NCBI RefSeq assembly: GCF_021534965.1
Contig: NZ_CP091037.1
Coordinates: 2,921,501-2,985,500 of the forward strand
Length of the DNA stretch: 64,000 bases
Direction: 5' to 3'
Source: Muricauda sp. SCSIO 65647
GTDB lineage: Bacteria > Bacteroidota > Bacteroidia > Flavobacteriales > Flavobacteriaceae
In this document: positions 8,446 to 15,931 of the stretch, piece by piece
Layout of the letters: each line of letters opens with the position of its first letter
Numbering within the stretch: the stretch's first letter is position 1
Position numbers and translations under genes: made by a program
Notes under the pieces: model-generated
Seen by the model: only the letters and a program-made list of their open reading frames with translations
Told to the model about the DNA's origin: nothing
Database searches by the model: none

Positions 8446-9342
8446 TTATTTGCGTGGGTGGTATTCGTTCACCACTTTGGCCAAGTGGCTTCTATCTACA
8501 TGCATATACACCTCAGTGGTCGTAATGCTCTCATGGCCCAACATCTGTTGAATTGCCCTTAAGTCAGCGCCGTGCTCTAAAAGATGGGTCGCAAAAGAAT
8601 GGCGAAAGGTATGTGGGCTGATTTTTTTCTTCAACCCGATTTTCTCGGCCAGTCGTTTGATGATGATAAAAATCATAGCTCGGGTAAGTTGCCTGCCCCT
8701 ACGGTTCAAAAAAAGAATATTTTCATGGCCCACATGGGGTTTTTGGTGTATTCTGACCTCTTTGCGATAGATGTCGATGTATTTTTTGGTGGTATTGCCG
8801 ATAGGTACAAAGCGTTGCTTGTCGCCTTTGCCGGTCACTTTGATAAAATCTTCCTCAAAATAAAGGTCTGATAGTTGCAATCCGATCAATTCAGAGACAC
8901 GAAGTCCACAGCCATAGAGCGTTTCAAGTATGGCACGGTTGCGTTCTCCTTCAGGCTTTGATAAGTCGATGGCAGCAATGAGCCGATCTATTTCTTCGGT
9001 GGAAAGGGTATCGGGTAACTTTCGGCCAATTTTTGGTGATTCGATCAGATCCATAGGGTTGTCAGAGCGATAGTTCTCAAACATCAGATAATTAAAAAAA
9101 CCGCGTAAGCCAGAAACAATTCGGGCCTGTGACCGTGCATTGACCTGATTTGGAAGCTCATAAACAAAGCGTTGAAGGGTTTCTTTTTGAATTTCGATAG
9201 GGTTTTCGACAACAGTATTTTCTTCAAGAAAGGCAATGAGTTTTTGAATATCCAAGGCATAATTGCTGATGGAGTTCACAGAAAGTCCACGTTCAATTTT
9301 GAGATACTGTCGGTAATCGTCAAGGGCTTGCTGCCATTTCAT
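8446..9342 (-). CDS. xerD: Site-specific tyrosine recombinase XerD
   Basis: A 298-residue protein, the normal XerC/D length. It has an N-terminal SAM-like core-binding domain (residues ~1-85) and a C-terminal catalytic domain. The catalytic residues are visible: R in YGCGLRVSEL, K in VTGKGDKQR, HTFRH, LGHESITTT with the second His, and the nucleophile Tyr in EVYMHV. With a partner Xer protein it resolves chromosome dimers at dif. It has no phage genes around it and matches housekeeping XerD in length, so it is not read as an integrase. Confidence 0.92.
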   Translation of the reverse strand: MKWQQALDDYRQYLKIERGLSVNSISNYALDIQKLIAFLEENTVVENPIEIQKETLQRFVYELPNQVNARSQARIVSGLRGFFNYLMFENYRSDNPMDLIESPKIGRKLPDTLSTEEIDRLIAAIDLSKPEGERNRAILETLYGCGLRVSELIGLQLSDLYFEEDFIKVTGKGDKQRFVPIGNTTKKYIDIYRKEVRIHQKPHVGHENILFLNRRGRQLTRAMIFIIIKRLAEKIGLKKKISPHTFRHSFATHLLEHGADLRAIQQMLGHESITTTEVYMHVDRSHLAKVVNEYHPRK

Positions 9343-9480
9343 GTTCTAAAGATACGACAACCAAAGATGGGTTTATCAAGGTCTTTTCACCACTTAGGGC
9401 GGCAATGAAGGCAACTTATCTTCAAATATTCCACGGTTTTTTACGTTCATATCTTGATTTACCAAATAACGACCAAACAT

Positions 9481-9999
9481 ATGAGAAAAGTAATTACCAT
9501 TGTTTTTGTTTGCCTGTCAGCTGTTTTTGCGGCACAGGCCCAAGTAGATAGAGATAGCTTTAGGGCTGGTTTTCATGCCGCTTTGCCCATTGGTGATGCC
9601 GGTGATGTTTCCAGTTTTGGACTAGGCCTTGATCTGGCCTATCATGTTGGTATAAACAGATTGATTGACCTAGGTGTGGCCACAGGGTTTACCAATGCCT
9701 TTGGAAAAACCGAAACCGTCACAGAGGGTCCTATAACCATTGAGGCCGAATTTGACAATGTGCAGTTTCTGCCTTTGGCGGCACTTGCTCGATTGTACCC
9801 AACGAAAGGTTTTAACTTTGGGGCCGATGTGGGCTATGCGGTGGGTATCAACTCAGGCAATGAAGGGGGGCTTTACTACCGACCGACGGTTGCAGTGACG
9901 GTATCGGGAACGACTGAACTTGCCCTTTCTTATACAGGTGTCGAACTTGATGGCGGTAGTTGGAATACCGTTACCGCTGGTGTTCTTTTCCTTTTTTGA
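9481..9999 (+). CDS. Small outer-membrane beta-barrel protein
   Basis: From the ATG at 9481 the product is 172 residues, starting with a signal peptide (MRKVITIVFVCLSAVFAAQA, cleavage before QVDRD). The rest reads as an eight-stranded barrel: short amphipathic strands such as FGLGLDLAYHVG, FNFGADVGYAVGI and PTVAVTVSGTTELALSY. It ends in AGVLFLF, a terminal-Phe outer-membrane signal. An upstream in-frame start at 9454 is rejected because it precedes the signal peptide. It is the first of three similar-sized barrels in a row; function is unknown. Confidence 0.75.
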   Translation: MRKVITIVFVCLSAVFAAQAQVDRDSFRAGFHAALPIGDAGDVSSFGLGLDLAYHVGINRLIDLGVATGFTNAFGKTETVTEGPITIEAEFDNVQFLPLAALARLYPTKGFNFGADVGYAVGINSGNEGGLYYRPTVAVTVSGTTELALSYTGVELDGGSWNTVTAGVLFLF

Positions 10000-10103
10000 A
10001 AAATCATTTTTTGATGATAAAAAGGCCTTTTAAATTGAAATGGATGAGGGCTTGGCTTCCATTTTTTATAGTGGGTGTTTTTTAGTTCAATGGTTAAGTT
10101 TTG

Positions 10104-10111
10104 TACCTTTG
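10104..10111 (+). promoter_or_regulatory. Minus-7 element upstream of the second beta-barrel gene
   Basis: TACCTTTG is an exact TAnnTTTG element 25 bases before the ATG at 10137. The matching upstream box is weak (TTTA/TTTT around 10080). Confidence 0.4.
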
Positions 10112-10136
10112 ACGGCAACCATTAAAAATCTTAAAC

Positions 10137-10640
10137 ATGAAAAAAGCATTTCTTACAGGTTTATTGATCTTCACCATGATTTTCACCACTGTTGGCCAAG
10201 AGGGTTTTGCGGCAAAGGCAGGATTCAACAATGTTTCGATAAGCGTTGACACCGATGGCTTTTTCGATGCCAGCGATAGTGAATTGGGCTTTTTTATCGG
10301 GGGTGGATACAATTTTGAAGCCAGTGATGAATTTGATATAGAGCCTTCTCTATTGTTCAGTTTTGTTGATGACTTGACATCATTGTACATTCCTATTATG
10401 GCAAAGTATAAAATATCTGAGCAGTTCAATATTCAAGCAGGTCCCCAGATCAATTACTTATTGGAAGACCTTCCTGATGGCGAATTCGGTCTGGATCTGG
10501 CCTTCGGGGGAGGATTTCAGATCGATAGCAATTGGTTCGTCGAGGCGCGCTATGGTATCCAAATTTCACGAGGAGGTGATTTTGGCGATGTTGTAGATAT
10601 CAACACACTTACTATAGGTGGCGGATATAGGTTTAACTGA
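10137..10640 (+). CDS. Porin-family outer-membrane beta-barrel protein
   Basis: A 167-residue protein with a signal peptide (MKKAFLTGLLIFTMIFTTVG, cleaved near Q21) and eight strand-like segments such as GFAAKAGFNNVSISVD, LGFFIGGGYNF and WFVEARYGIQISRGG. The C-terminus YRFN fits an outer-membrane barrel. It resembles the 'outer membrane protein beta-barrel domain' (OMP_b-brl) group widespread in Bacteroidota, whose ligands are unknown. Its own terminator follows, so it is probably a single-gene unit. Confidence 0.75.
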   Translation: MKKAFLTGLLIFTMIFTTVGQEGFAAKAGFNNVSISVDTDGFFDASDSELGFFIGGGYNFEASDEFDIEPSLLFSFVDDLTSLYIPIMAKYKISEQFNIQAGPQINYLLEDLPDGEFGLDLAFGGGFQIDSNWFVEARYGIQISRGGDFGDVVDINTLTIGGGYRFN

Positions 10641-10665
10641 TTCTCTACTATCCATAAAAATCATG

Positions 10666-10689
10666 AAAAGGGAGCGTACGCTCCCTTTT
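10666..10689 (+). terminator. Intrinsic terminator after the porin-family gene
   Basis: A perfect 24-base palindrome, with half site AAAAGGGAGCGT, is followed by CTGTTTTT. It would form a GC-rich stem with U-rich flanks on the plus-strand transcript. Confidence 0.75.
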
Positions 10690-10756
10690 CTGTTTTTGCG
10701 ATTTTATATTGAACCAACTCACCTGTACATCATTTTTTCCATTTTTTGCAACAAAC

Positions 10757-10789
10757 ATTGCAAATGAGTGGCAAGTACCATTACATTTG
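10757..10789 (+). promoter_or_regulatory. Promoter of the third beta-barrel gene
   Basis: ATTG at 10757-10760, 21 bases, then TACATTTG at 10782-10789 fit the Bacteroidota consensus. The -7 element lies 31 bases before the ATG at 10821. Confidence 0.55.
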
Positions 10790-10820
10790 ATGCCAATTAA
10801 AAAAGCATAAAACGTATAGT

Positions 10821-11336
10821 ATGAAAAAAGTGATTTTGGTAGTGTTGGGTTTATTTGGCACGGCTGTCATGGTAAATGCCCAAAACGGTAATTCAGGTCA
10901 AACTTCAGAAGGTTCATGGTTTCTTGAAGTGAATACCGGTTCTTTCTCAACTGGGAATACCTCATTTTCATTGACCTCGAGTGATGGTAACACATCTTGG
11001 TCGGCAGGTATTGACGGGGGTTATTTTGTGACCGAAAACTTAGCCGTTAAAGCGGGCATTGGCTACAACGATCCAGGAGATTTTTCAGATGGTATCTTGG
11101 TTTACAAAGTAGGGGGCAAGTATTACTTGAACGGTCAAATTCCATTGGGTATGGATTTTACCGGTCTTTCTTTTGATGGTAATGGGGCCAATTGGATAGG
11201 CTTTCAAGGAGGCTATGCCGTTTTCTTAGGTGATATGGTAGCCCTTGAACCTGGTCTTCGCTACAACCTGACTTTAGATGAGGCCGATGCAGATAGCATT
11301 TTTCAAGCCTTCGTAGGATTTACAATTTTTTTATGA
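10821..11336 (+). CDS. Small outer-membrane beta-barrel protein
   Basis: A 171-residue protein. A signal peptide (MKKVILVVLGLFGTAVMVNA) is followed by barrel-like strands: WFLEVNTGSFSTG, TSWSAGIDGGYFV, LAVKAGIGYND, VGGKYYLNG, WIGFQGGYAVFLG and ALEPGLRYNLTL. The last residues, VGFTIFL, are hydrophobic as expected of a closing strand. No specific function is recognised. It has its own promoter and terminator and is therefore independently expressed. Confidence 0.72.
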   Translation: MKKVILVVLGLFGTAVMVNAQNGNSGQTSEGSWFLEVNTGSFSTGNTSFSLTSSDGNTSWSAGIDGGYFVTENLAVKAGIGYNDPGDFSDGILVYKVGGKYYLNGQIPLGMDFTGLSFDGNGANWIGFQGGYAVFLGDMVALEPGLRYNLTLDEADADSIFQAFVGFTIFL

Positions 11337-11361
11337 TCGTTTAAAGATAACCGATAAAAAG

Positions 11362-11384
11362 ACGGGGCATGCCCCCGTTTTTTT
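11362..11384 (+). terminator. Intrinsic terminator after the third beta-barrel gene
   Basis: ACGGGGC and GCCCCCGT pair with a single bulged C and are followed by a run of seven T. This places transcription stop just upstream of aroQ. Confidence 0.7.
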
Positions 11385-11415
11385 ATGCGTTGAAATTATT
11401 GGTACATTTAACACC

Positions 11416-11832
11416 ATGAAAATTATCATCATCAACGGACCCAATCTGAACCTTCTGGGCAAACGTGAACCTGAAGTATATGGTGACACCACCTTTGATG
11501 ACTATTTCTCGAAACTTCAGTTTAAGTTTAAAGAGGTTCAACTTGAGTATTTTCAATCAAATGTTGAGGGCGAGTTGATCGGCAAGTTGCAAGAAGTAGG
11601 TTTTTCATATGATGGTATTGTGTTGAACGCAGCTGCATATACCCATACCTCGGTAGGTATCGGCGATGCGGTCAAGGCTATTGAAGCGCCTGTGGTCGAG
11701 GTACATATCTCCAATACCTTTTCACGCGAAGATTTTCGTCATATTTCCTATATTTCGCCAGCTGCCAAGGGCGTAATTCTGGGCTTTGGCCTTCAAAGTT
11801 ATGATCTGGCCATACAGAGTTTTTTAGAGTAA
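11416..11832 (+). CDS. aroQ: 3-dehydroquinate dehydratase, type II
   Basis: A 138-residue protein, normal for the dodecameric type II enzyme of the shikimate pathway, which converts 3-dehydroquinate to 3-dehydroshikimate in the cytoplasm. Visible motifs are IINGPNLNLLGKREPEVYG at the N-terminus, FQSNVEGELI, the NAAAYTHTS substrate loop and the VEVHISN segment with the catalytic His. A -7-like element TACATTTA lies at 11403-11410. The gene stands alone between the preceding terminator and the PQQ dehydrogenase gene. Confidence 0.94.
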   Translation: MKIIIINGPNLNLLGKREPEVYGDTTFDDYFSKLQFKFKEVQLEYFQSNVEGELIGKLQEVGFSYDGIVLNAAAYTHTSVGIGDAVKAIEAPVVEVHISNTFSREDFRHISYISPAAKGVILGFGLQSYDLAIQSFLE

Positions 11833-11916
11833 ACCAAGCAGGTATTTCATCGAATAGAGGTCGATCAGACCATCTGTAGGGGCAGTTTTTCCGTATTTTT
11901 ATGAAAATCCCCTGCT

Positions 11917-13092
11917 ATGAAACCTTATTTTGCCCACTTTGCTATATTGATTTTTTTACTGTTTTCTTGTGATGATTCGAATGGTGACAATACGATGACC
12001 GATGATGCCCAAGATGATGGCAACGGTGACATAAGTCTCTCATTTATCAGTGCTTTTTCTAATTTAAGTTTTCAGCGCCCCGTTGATTTTCAAATTGCAA
12101 ATGATGGTAGTGGCCGTGTGTTTGTTGTCGAACAGGCAGGGACGATCAAGGTGTTTCAAAATGATCCAATGGTCACCGAGGCCGGTACCTTTTTGGATAT
12201 CAGCAACGAAATAAATACAGATGCCAATGAGCAAGGGCTGTTAGGACTTGCTTTTCATCCTGATTTTGCATCAAATGGCTATTTTTATGTGAACTATACA
12301 CCATCGGAAACCTTATCGGTGACTTCGCGTTTTCAGGTCTCGTTCGCTGATCAAAATAGTGCCGACCCCAATTCAGAATTGGTGTTGTTGGAAACTCAGC
12401 AACCCTTCACCAACCATAATGGCGGACAGCTTGCCTTTGGGCCAGATGGTTATCTTTATATAGCCTCTGGTGATGGCGGTTCTGGAGGAGACCCCCAGAA
12501 CAATGCCCAAACCCGATCAAATCTGTTAGGGGCCATTCTGCGGATTGATGTGGACAACACTTCTGGAGGATTGGATTACGCAATTCCTACGGATAACCCA
12601 TTTGTGGGTGAGAATGGCATACGTGGAGAAATCTTTGCCTATGGCCTTCGAAACCCTTGGCGGATGAGTTTTGACAGCCAAACCGGAAGCCTATGGACAG
12701 GCGATGTTGGGCAAGGAGATCGCGAAGAAATAAACCTCATCGAATCAGGCGGAAACTACGGATGGAAACTTTTTGAAGGTACTTTCTGCTTTTCTGGTGA
12801 TTGTGATGACACAGGTTTGATACCGCCGGTTTTTGAGTATGGTCACGATGCTGGCGACAGATCGGTTACCGGAGGTTTTGTTTATCGGGGCAATGCCATA
12901 CCCTCATTACAGGGCAAATACGTCTATGCCGATTTCATCAGTGGCCGTATATGGTCACTTTCCCTAGATGGAAATGACAATGAACTGTTGTTCAATACCG
13001 GATTGAACATAGCTTCCTTCGGGGTTGACGCCCAAAATGAACTGTATTTCTGTGCTTTTGATGGTGCCATTTACACCTTTCAAGAAGATTGA
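11917..13092 (+). CDS. PQQ-dependent sugar dehydrogenase, lipoprotein
   Basis: A 391-residue protein with a lipoprotein signal (FLLFSC, lipid Cys18) followed by an acid-rich linker (DDSNGDNTMTDD). The catalytic part is a six-bladed propeller of the soluble glucose/sorbosone dehydrogenase family. Motifs are GLLGLAFHPDF, NHNGGQLAFGPDGYLYIASG (containing the catalytic His), and LRNPWRMSFD followed by TGDVGQ. Such enzymes oxidise sugars in the periplasm with PQQ. The acidic stretch after the cysteine resembles the lipoprotein export signal of Bacteroidota, so surface exposure is possible. The substrate is unknown. Its stop overlaps the convergent DUF3817 gene by 13 bases. Confidence 0.87.
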   Translation: MKPYFAHFAILIFLLFSCDDSNGDNTMTDDAQDDGNGDISLSFISAFSNLSFQRPVDFQIANDGSGRVFVVEQAGTIKVFQNDPMVTEAGTFLDISNEINTDANEQGLLGLAFHPDFASNGYFYVNYTPSETLSVTSRFQVSFADQNSADPNSELVLLETQQPFTNHNGGQLAFGPDGYLYIASGDGGSGGDPQNNAQTRSNLLGAILRIDVDNTSGGLDYAIPTDNPFVGENGIRGEIFAYGLRNPWRMSFDSQTGSLWTGDVGQGDREEINLIESGGNYGWKLFEGTFCFSGDCDDTGLIPPVFEYGHDAGDRSVTGGFVYRGNAIPSLQGKYVYADFISGRIWSLSLDGNDNELLFNTGLNIASFGVDAQNELYFCAFDGAIYTFQED

Positions 13093-13370
13093 TCCAGACC
13101 TTTGAGGTACTTCTTATACGCATAGAATGTTCCGAATGGTAAGAGCGAGGCGACCAGAAGCACAAACGCTTTTCTGAACCCCCATTTTCGTTCACGCACA
13201 AAAACCATGCAGACAACAACATAGGCGATAAAGAGAAAGCCATGTACATAGCCAACAACCTTGTTGGGTTCGGTGATGTCGGCCCAATACTTAAGTGGCA
13301 TGGTCAGGGCAAATAACAGCAAGTATGAAACTCCTTCAAGAATGGCAGTTGCCCTAAAAAGCTTTAACAA
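13080..13370 (-). CDS. DUF3817 domain membrane protein
   Basis: A 96-residue protein with three membrane segments, matching DUF3817: LEGVSYLLLFALTMPLKYW, VVGYVHGFLFIAYVVVCMVF and AFVLLVASLLPFGTFYAY. The first segment's E-G and the Y-V-H-G motif are family hallmarks. No ATG is available; the reading frame begins at a TTG (13370-13368) 12 bases after the lpdA stop, so translation is probably coupled to lpdA. Role unknown. Confidence 0.85.
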   Translation of the reverse strand: MLKLFRATAILEGVSYLLLFALTMPLKYWADITEPNKVVGYVHGFLFIAYVVVCMVFVRERKWGFRKAFVLLVASLLPFGTFYAYKKYLKGLDQSS

Positions 13371-13382
13371 AATCTCGTGGGT

Positions 13383-14774
13383 TTATAGGTGAATGACTTC
13401 GTCATAGGCATCTGCCACGGCTTCCATGACCGCTTCGCTCATGGTAGGGTGGGGGTGAACAGCTTTCAGCACTTCATGGCCCGTAGTTTCCAATTTACGG
13501 GCTACCACTGCTTCTGCGATCATATCGGTGACCCCGGCCCCGATCATATGACAACCTAACCATTCACCATATTTGGCATCGAAGATGACCTTTACAAAAC
13601 CATCAGAGTTGCCCGCCGCCTTGGCTTTTCCGCTTGCAGAAAACGGAAACTTGCCCACTTTGATATCGTAATTCTGTTCTTTCGCTTGTTTTTCTGTCAT
13701 GCCCACCGAGGCCACTTCGGGCATACAATAGGTACAGCCGGGAATGTTACCATAATCTAAGGGTTCAACGTGCATGCCAGCGATTTTTTCGACACAAAGA
13801 ATACCTTCGGCTGAAGCAACATGTGCAAGCGCTTGGCCAGGGGTAACATCTCCAATGGCATAATACCCCGGAATATTGGTCTGATAGTAATCATTCACCA
13901 ATATCTTATCACGGTCAACGGCAATGCCAACGTCTTCCAATCCTATATTTTCGATGTTCGTTTTGATTCCAACGGCAGAAAGAACGACATCGGCTTCCAA
14001 TACTTTCTCACCTTTTGGGGTTTTGACAGTGGCTTTTACGCCATCGCCCGAAGTATCAACTTTGGTCACCTCTGATGAGGTCATGATTTTGATGCCCGAT
14101 TTCTTGAAGCTGCGCTCCAATTGTTTTGAAATATCCTCATCCTCTACCGGAACGATGTTCGGAAGAAACTCTACCACGGTTACTTCGGTGCCCATGGTGT
14201 GGTAGAAATAGGCAAATTCAACGCCGATGGCCCCACTACCTACCACGATCATTTTTTTGGGTTGATTTTCCAAGGTCATGGCCTCACGGTAACCGATTAC
14301 CTTTTTTCCATCTTGCGGAAGGCTGGGCAATTCACGGCTTCTTGCGCCTGTGGCAATGATGATATGATCGGCAGAATATTCGGCAGGTTCGCCATGCTCG
14401 CCCTTGACCACGACTTTTTTGCCCGGAAGTAACTTGCCAAAGCCGTTCAACACCTCGATTTTGTTCTTTTTCATTAAAAACTGAACACCTTTGCTCATGC
14501 CATCGGCAACATTTCGACTACGTTTGACCACTGCATCAAAATCATGCTCGACTTTTTTGGCACTCAGACCATAATCTTCGGCATGTTTCAAATATTCAAA
14601 AACCTGTGCCGATTTGAGCAATGCCTTTGTAGGTATACAGCCCCAGTTCAGACATACGCCCCCAAGACTTTCTTTCTCAACAATGGCTGTCTTAAGGCCC
14701 AATTGCGAAGCACGTATGGCGGTAACATAACCTCCGGGACCACTTCCCAAAACAATGACATCAAATTTACTCAT
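13383..14774 (-). CDS. lpdA: Dihydrolipoyl dehydrogenase (E3)
   Basis: A 463-residue flavoprotein disulfide reductase. It shows the FAD-binding GSGPGGY motif, the redox pair C41/C46 in GGVCLNWGCIPTKALL, the NAD-binding VVGSGAIGVEFAYFY and the C-terminal HPHPTMSEAVMEA with the catalytic His-Glu pair. It reoxidises lipoamide for 2-oxoacid dehydrogenase complexes and the glycine cleavage system. No E1/E2 genes are adjacent, so it is a stand-alone E3. The DUF3817 gene follows 12 bases downstream. Confidence 0.95.
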   Translation of the reverse strand: MSKFDVIVLGSGPGGYVTAIRASQLGLKTAIVEKESLGGVCLNWGCIPTKALLKSAQVFEYLKHAEDYGLSAKKVEHDFDAVVKRSRNVADGMSKGVQFLMKKNKIEVLNGFGKLLPGKKVVVKGEHGEPAEYSADHIIIATGARSRELPSLPQDGKKVIGYREAMTLENQPKKMIVVGSGAIGVEFAYFYHTMGTEVTVVEFLPNIVPVEDEDISKQLERSFKKSGIKIMTSSEVTKVDTSGDGVKATVKTPKGEKVLEADVVLSAVGIKTNIENIGLEDVGIAVDRDKILVNDYYQTNIPGYYAIGDVTPGQALAHVASAEGILCVEKIAGMHVEPLDYGNIPGCTYCMPEVASVGMTEKQAKEQNYDIKVGKFPFSASGKAKAAGNSDGFVKVIFDAKYGEWLGCHMIGAGVTDMIAEAVVARKLETTGHEVLKAVHPHPTMSEAVMEAVADAYDEVIHL

Positions 14775-14826
14775 GGTGTTCGATTTAAGTTGCTACAATG
14801 GAAACCTGCCCTTTGTCAGGCAGGTG

Positions 14827-14859
14827 CAAAAGTACGGAATTCAGATGCCAAATACCAAG
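14827..14859 (-). promoter_or_regulatory. Promoter of lpdA
   Basis: On the minus strand CTTG (14859-14856), 21 bases, then TACTTTTG (14834-14827) match the Bacteroidota elements. The short inverted repeat CCTGCC/GGCAGG at about 14805-14824 lies at the predicted transcript start. Confidence 0.5.
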
Positions 14860-14948
14860 TGCGAAACGCGAAGTATGTATGAATTTAGAATGATGAATGC
14901 AGAATTATGAACTATAAAAACCTTGAACCCTGAACCTCGAATTTGAAA
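14840..14948. repeat. Low-complexity intergenic stretch with degenerate short repeats
   Basis: The spacer between lpdA and the DUF1572 gene contains loosely repeated GAA-rich words: GAATTTAGAATGATGAATGC, then GAATTATGAAC, then CTTGAACCCTGAACCTCGAA. Similar runs are seen between flavobacterial genes. No coding or RNA signal is seen. Confidence 0.4.
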
Positions 14949-14950
14949 AC

Positions 14951-15487
14951 TTAGGAAGATGTTTTTCCGAAAAGATTTTTGTTGAAGGCTTCTGATTGAC
15001 CCTTTGGTATGGATAATGAGGTCCACGCGCTACCTTTTATCATTTTACCCAGCATAACAATTTGTCCGACATGGCTTGCATAGTGTGCCAACTGGCGATT
15101 GAAAGCTTGAACGATCGAGTGCTTTTTGCCCCGTATTTTGATGTTCGCATCAAAATTTGATTCGTTGACGGCCTCAATTGCTTGAAAAAGGCATTGCCAG
15201 CCTTTCTCCCAAACAAGCATCAGTTCTTCTTTGGTATTGGGAGGGTCTTCAAATTCTGTATCTCGATGGCGCCAAGGTTTTTCGCCATCTTCGGTCAAGA
15301 AGTTCGTCCATCGGCTGAGCATGTTGCCTGCCAAATGTTTTGCAATAATCGCTATACTATTGTCATTTTCGCTGGGTCGCCAGTGCAACTCTTGTGGCGA
15401 AAGTTGTTTGAATGTCTTCTCGCCCATTGTTTTATAGCGCTCGAACTCAAATCTTACATTTTCAAGATAGTGGCGTGAAAGGCTCAT
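14951..15487 (-). CDS. DUF1572 family protein, DinB-like four-helix bundle
   Basis: A 178-residue protein matching DUF1572, a branch of the DinB/YfiT superfamily. It starts MSLSRHYLENVRFEFERYK. The potential metal-ligand histidines are AKHLAGNML (near residue 52), FNRQLAHYASHVGQIVMLG (near residue 135) and an ELHWRPSEND segment. DinB-like proteins bind a metal and often act as thiol transferases or stress proteins; the substrate is unknown here. Its ATG overlaps the TGA of the upstream msrB gene (ATGA), so the two are translationally coupled. Confidence 0.87.
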   Translation of the reverse strand: MSLSRHYLENVRFEFERYKTMGEKTFKQLSPQELHWRPSENDNSIAIIAKHLAGNMLSRWTNFLTEDGEKPWRHRDTEFEDPPNTKEELMLVWEKGWQCLFQAIEAVNESNFDANIKIRGKKHSIVQAFNRQLAHYASHVGQIVMLGKMIKGSAWTSLSIPKGQSEAFNKNLFGKTSS

Positions 15488-15894
15488 GTGTTCTCTTTTG
15501 GGTCAAATTCAATGCTCACTGAATTGATACAGTAACGTTGCCCTGTTGTCTGCTGTGGGCCGTCATCAAAAACATGCCCTAAGTGGCTACCACAGTTGGC
15601 GCAGACGGTTTCAGTACGGATCATGCCATGTGAAGTATCTCGAATGTACTCGATTGCCCCCTCGATTGCTTGGTCAAAAGAAGGCCAGCCACAACCACTT
15701 TCAAATTTGTGTTCGCTTTCAAAAAGTTTGGCATTACAGGCTTTGCAATGATAATCACCATTCTCAAAATGTAGATTATATTCGCCGGTATGGGGGTATT
15801 CGGTCCCTTTTTGCCGCAACACCCTATATTCTTCTGGTGAGAGCTCTTTTCTCCATTCAGCTTCCGTCTTGTTGACGGCATATTTGTTTTTCAT
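15484..15894 (-). CDS. msrB: Peptide-methionine (R)-S-oxide reductase, cytosolic
   Basis: A 136-residue MsrB with no signal peptide. Two CxxC pairs (CKAC, CANC) bind structural zinc. Family motifs are ESGCGWPSFDQAI, CGSHLGHVFDDGPQQTTGQR and the catalytic Cys in RYCINSVSIEF. It reduces methionine-R-sulfoxide in proteins using thioredoxin. It overlaps the next gene by 4 bases and lies 37 bases after a second msrB that encodes an exported form. Confidence 0.94.
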   Translation of the reverse strand: MKNKYAVNKTEAEWRKELSPEEYRVLRQKGTEYPHTGEYNLHFENGDYHCKACNAKLFESEHKFESGCGWPSFDQAIEGAIEYIRDTSHGMIRTETVCANCGSHLGHVFDDGPQQTTGQRYCINSVSIEFDPKENT

Positions 15895-15931
15895 TTTCAG
15901 GTCAGTATTGTTTTAGGCATTGCCATATTGA

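Noticed and set aside
8446-9342. xerD as a phage or island integrase
   Set aside because: Length and motifs fit housekeeping XerD, and no phage, att or tRNA sites surround it.
13924-14432. Several plus-strand open frames
   Set aside because: All are shadows within lpdA, whose catalytic and cofactor motifs are complete on the minus strand.
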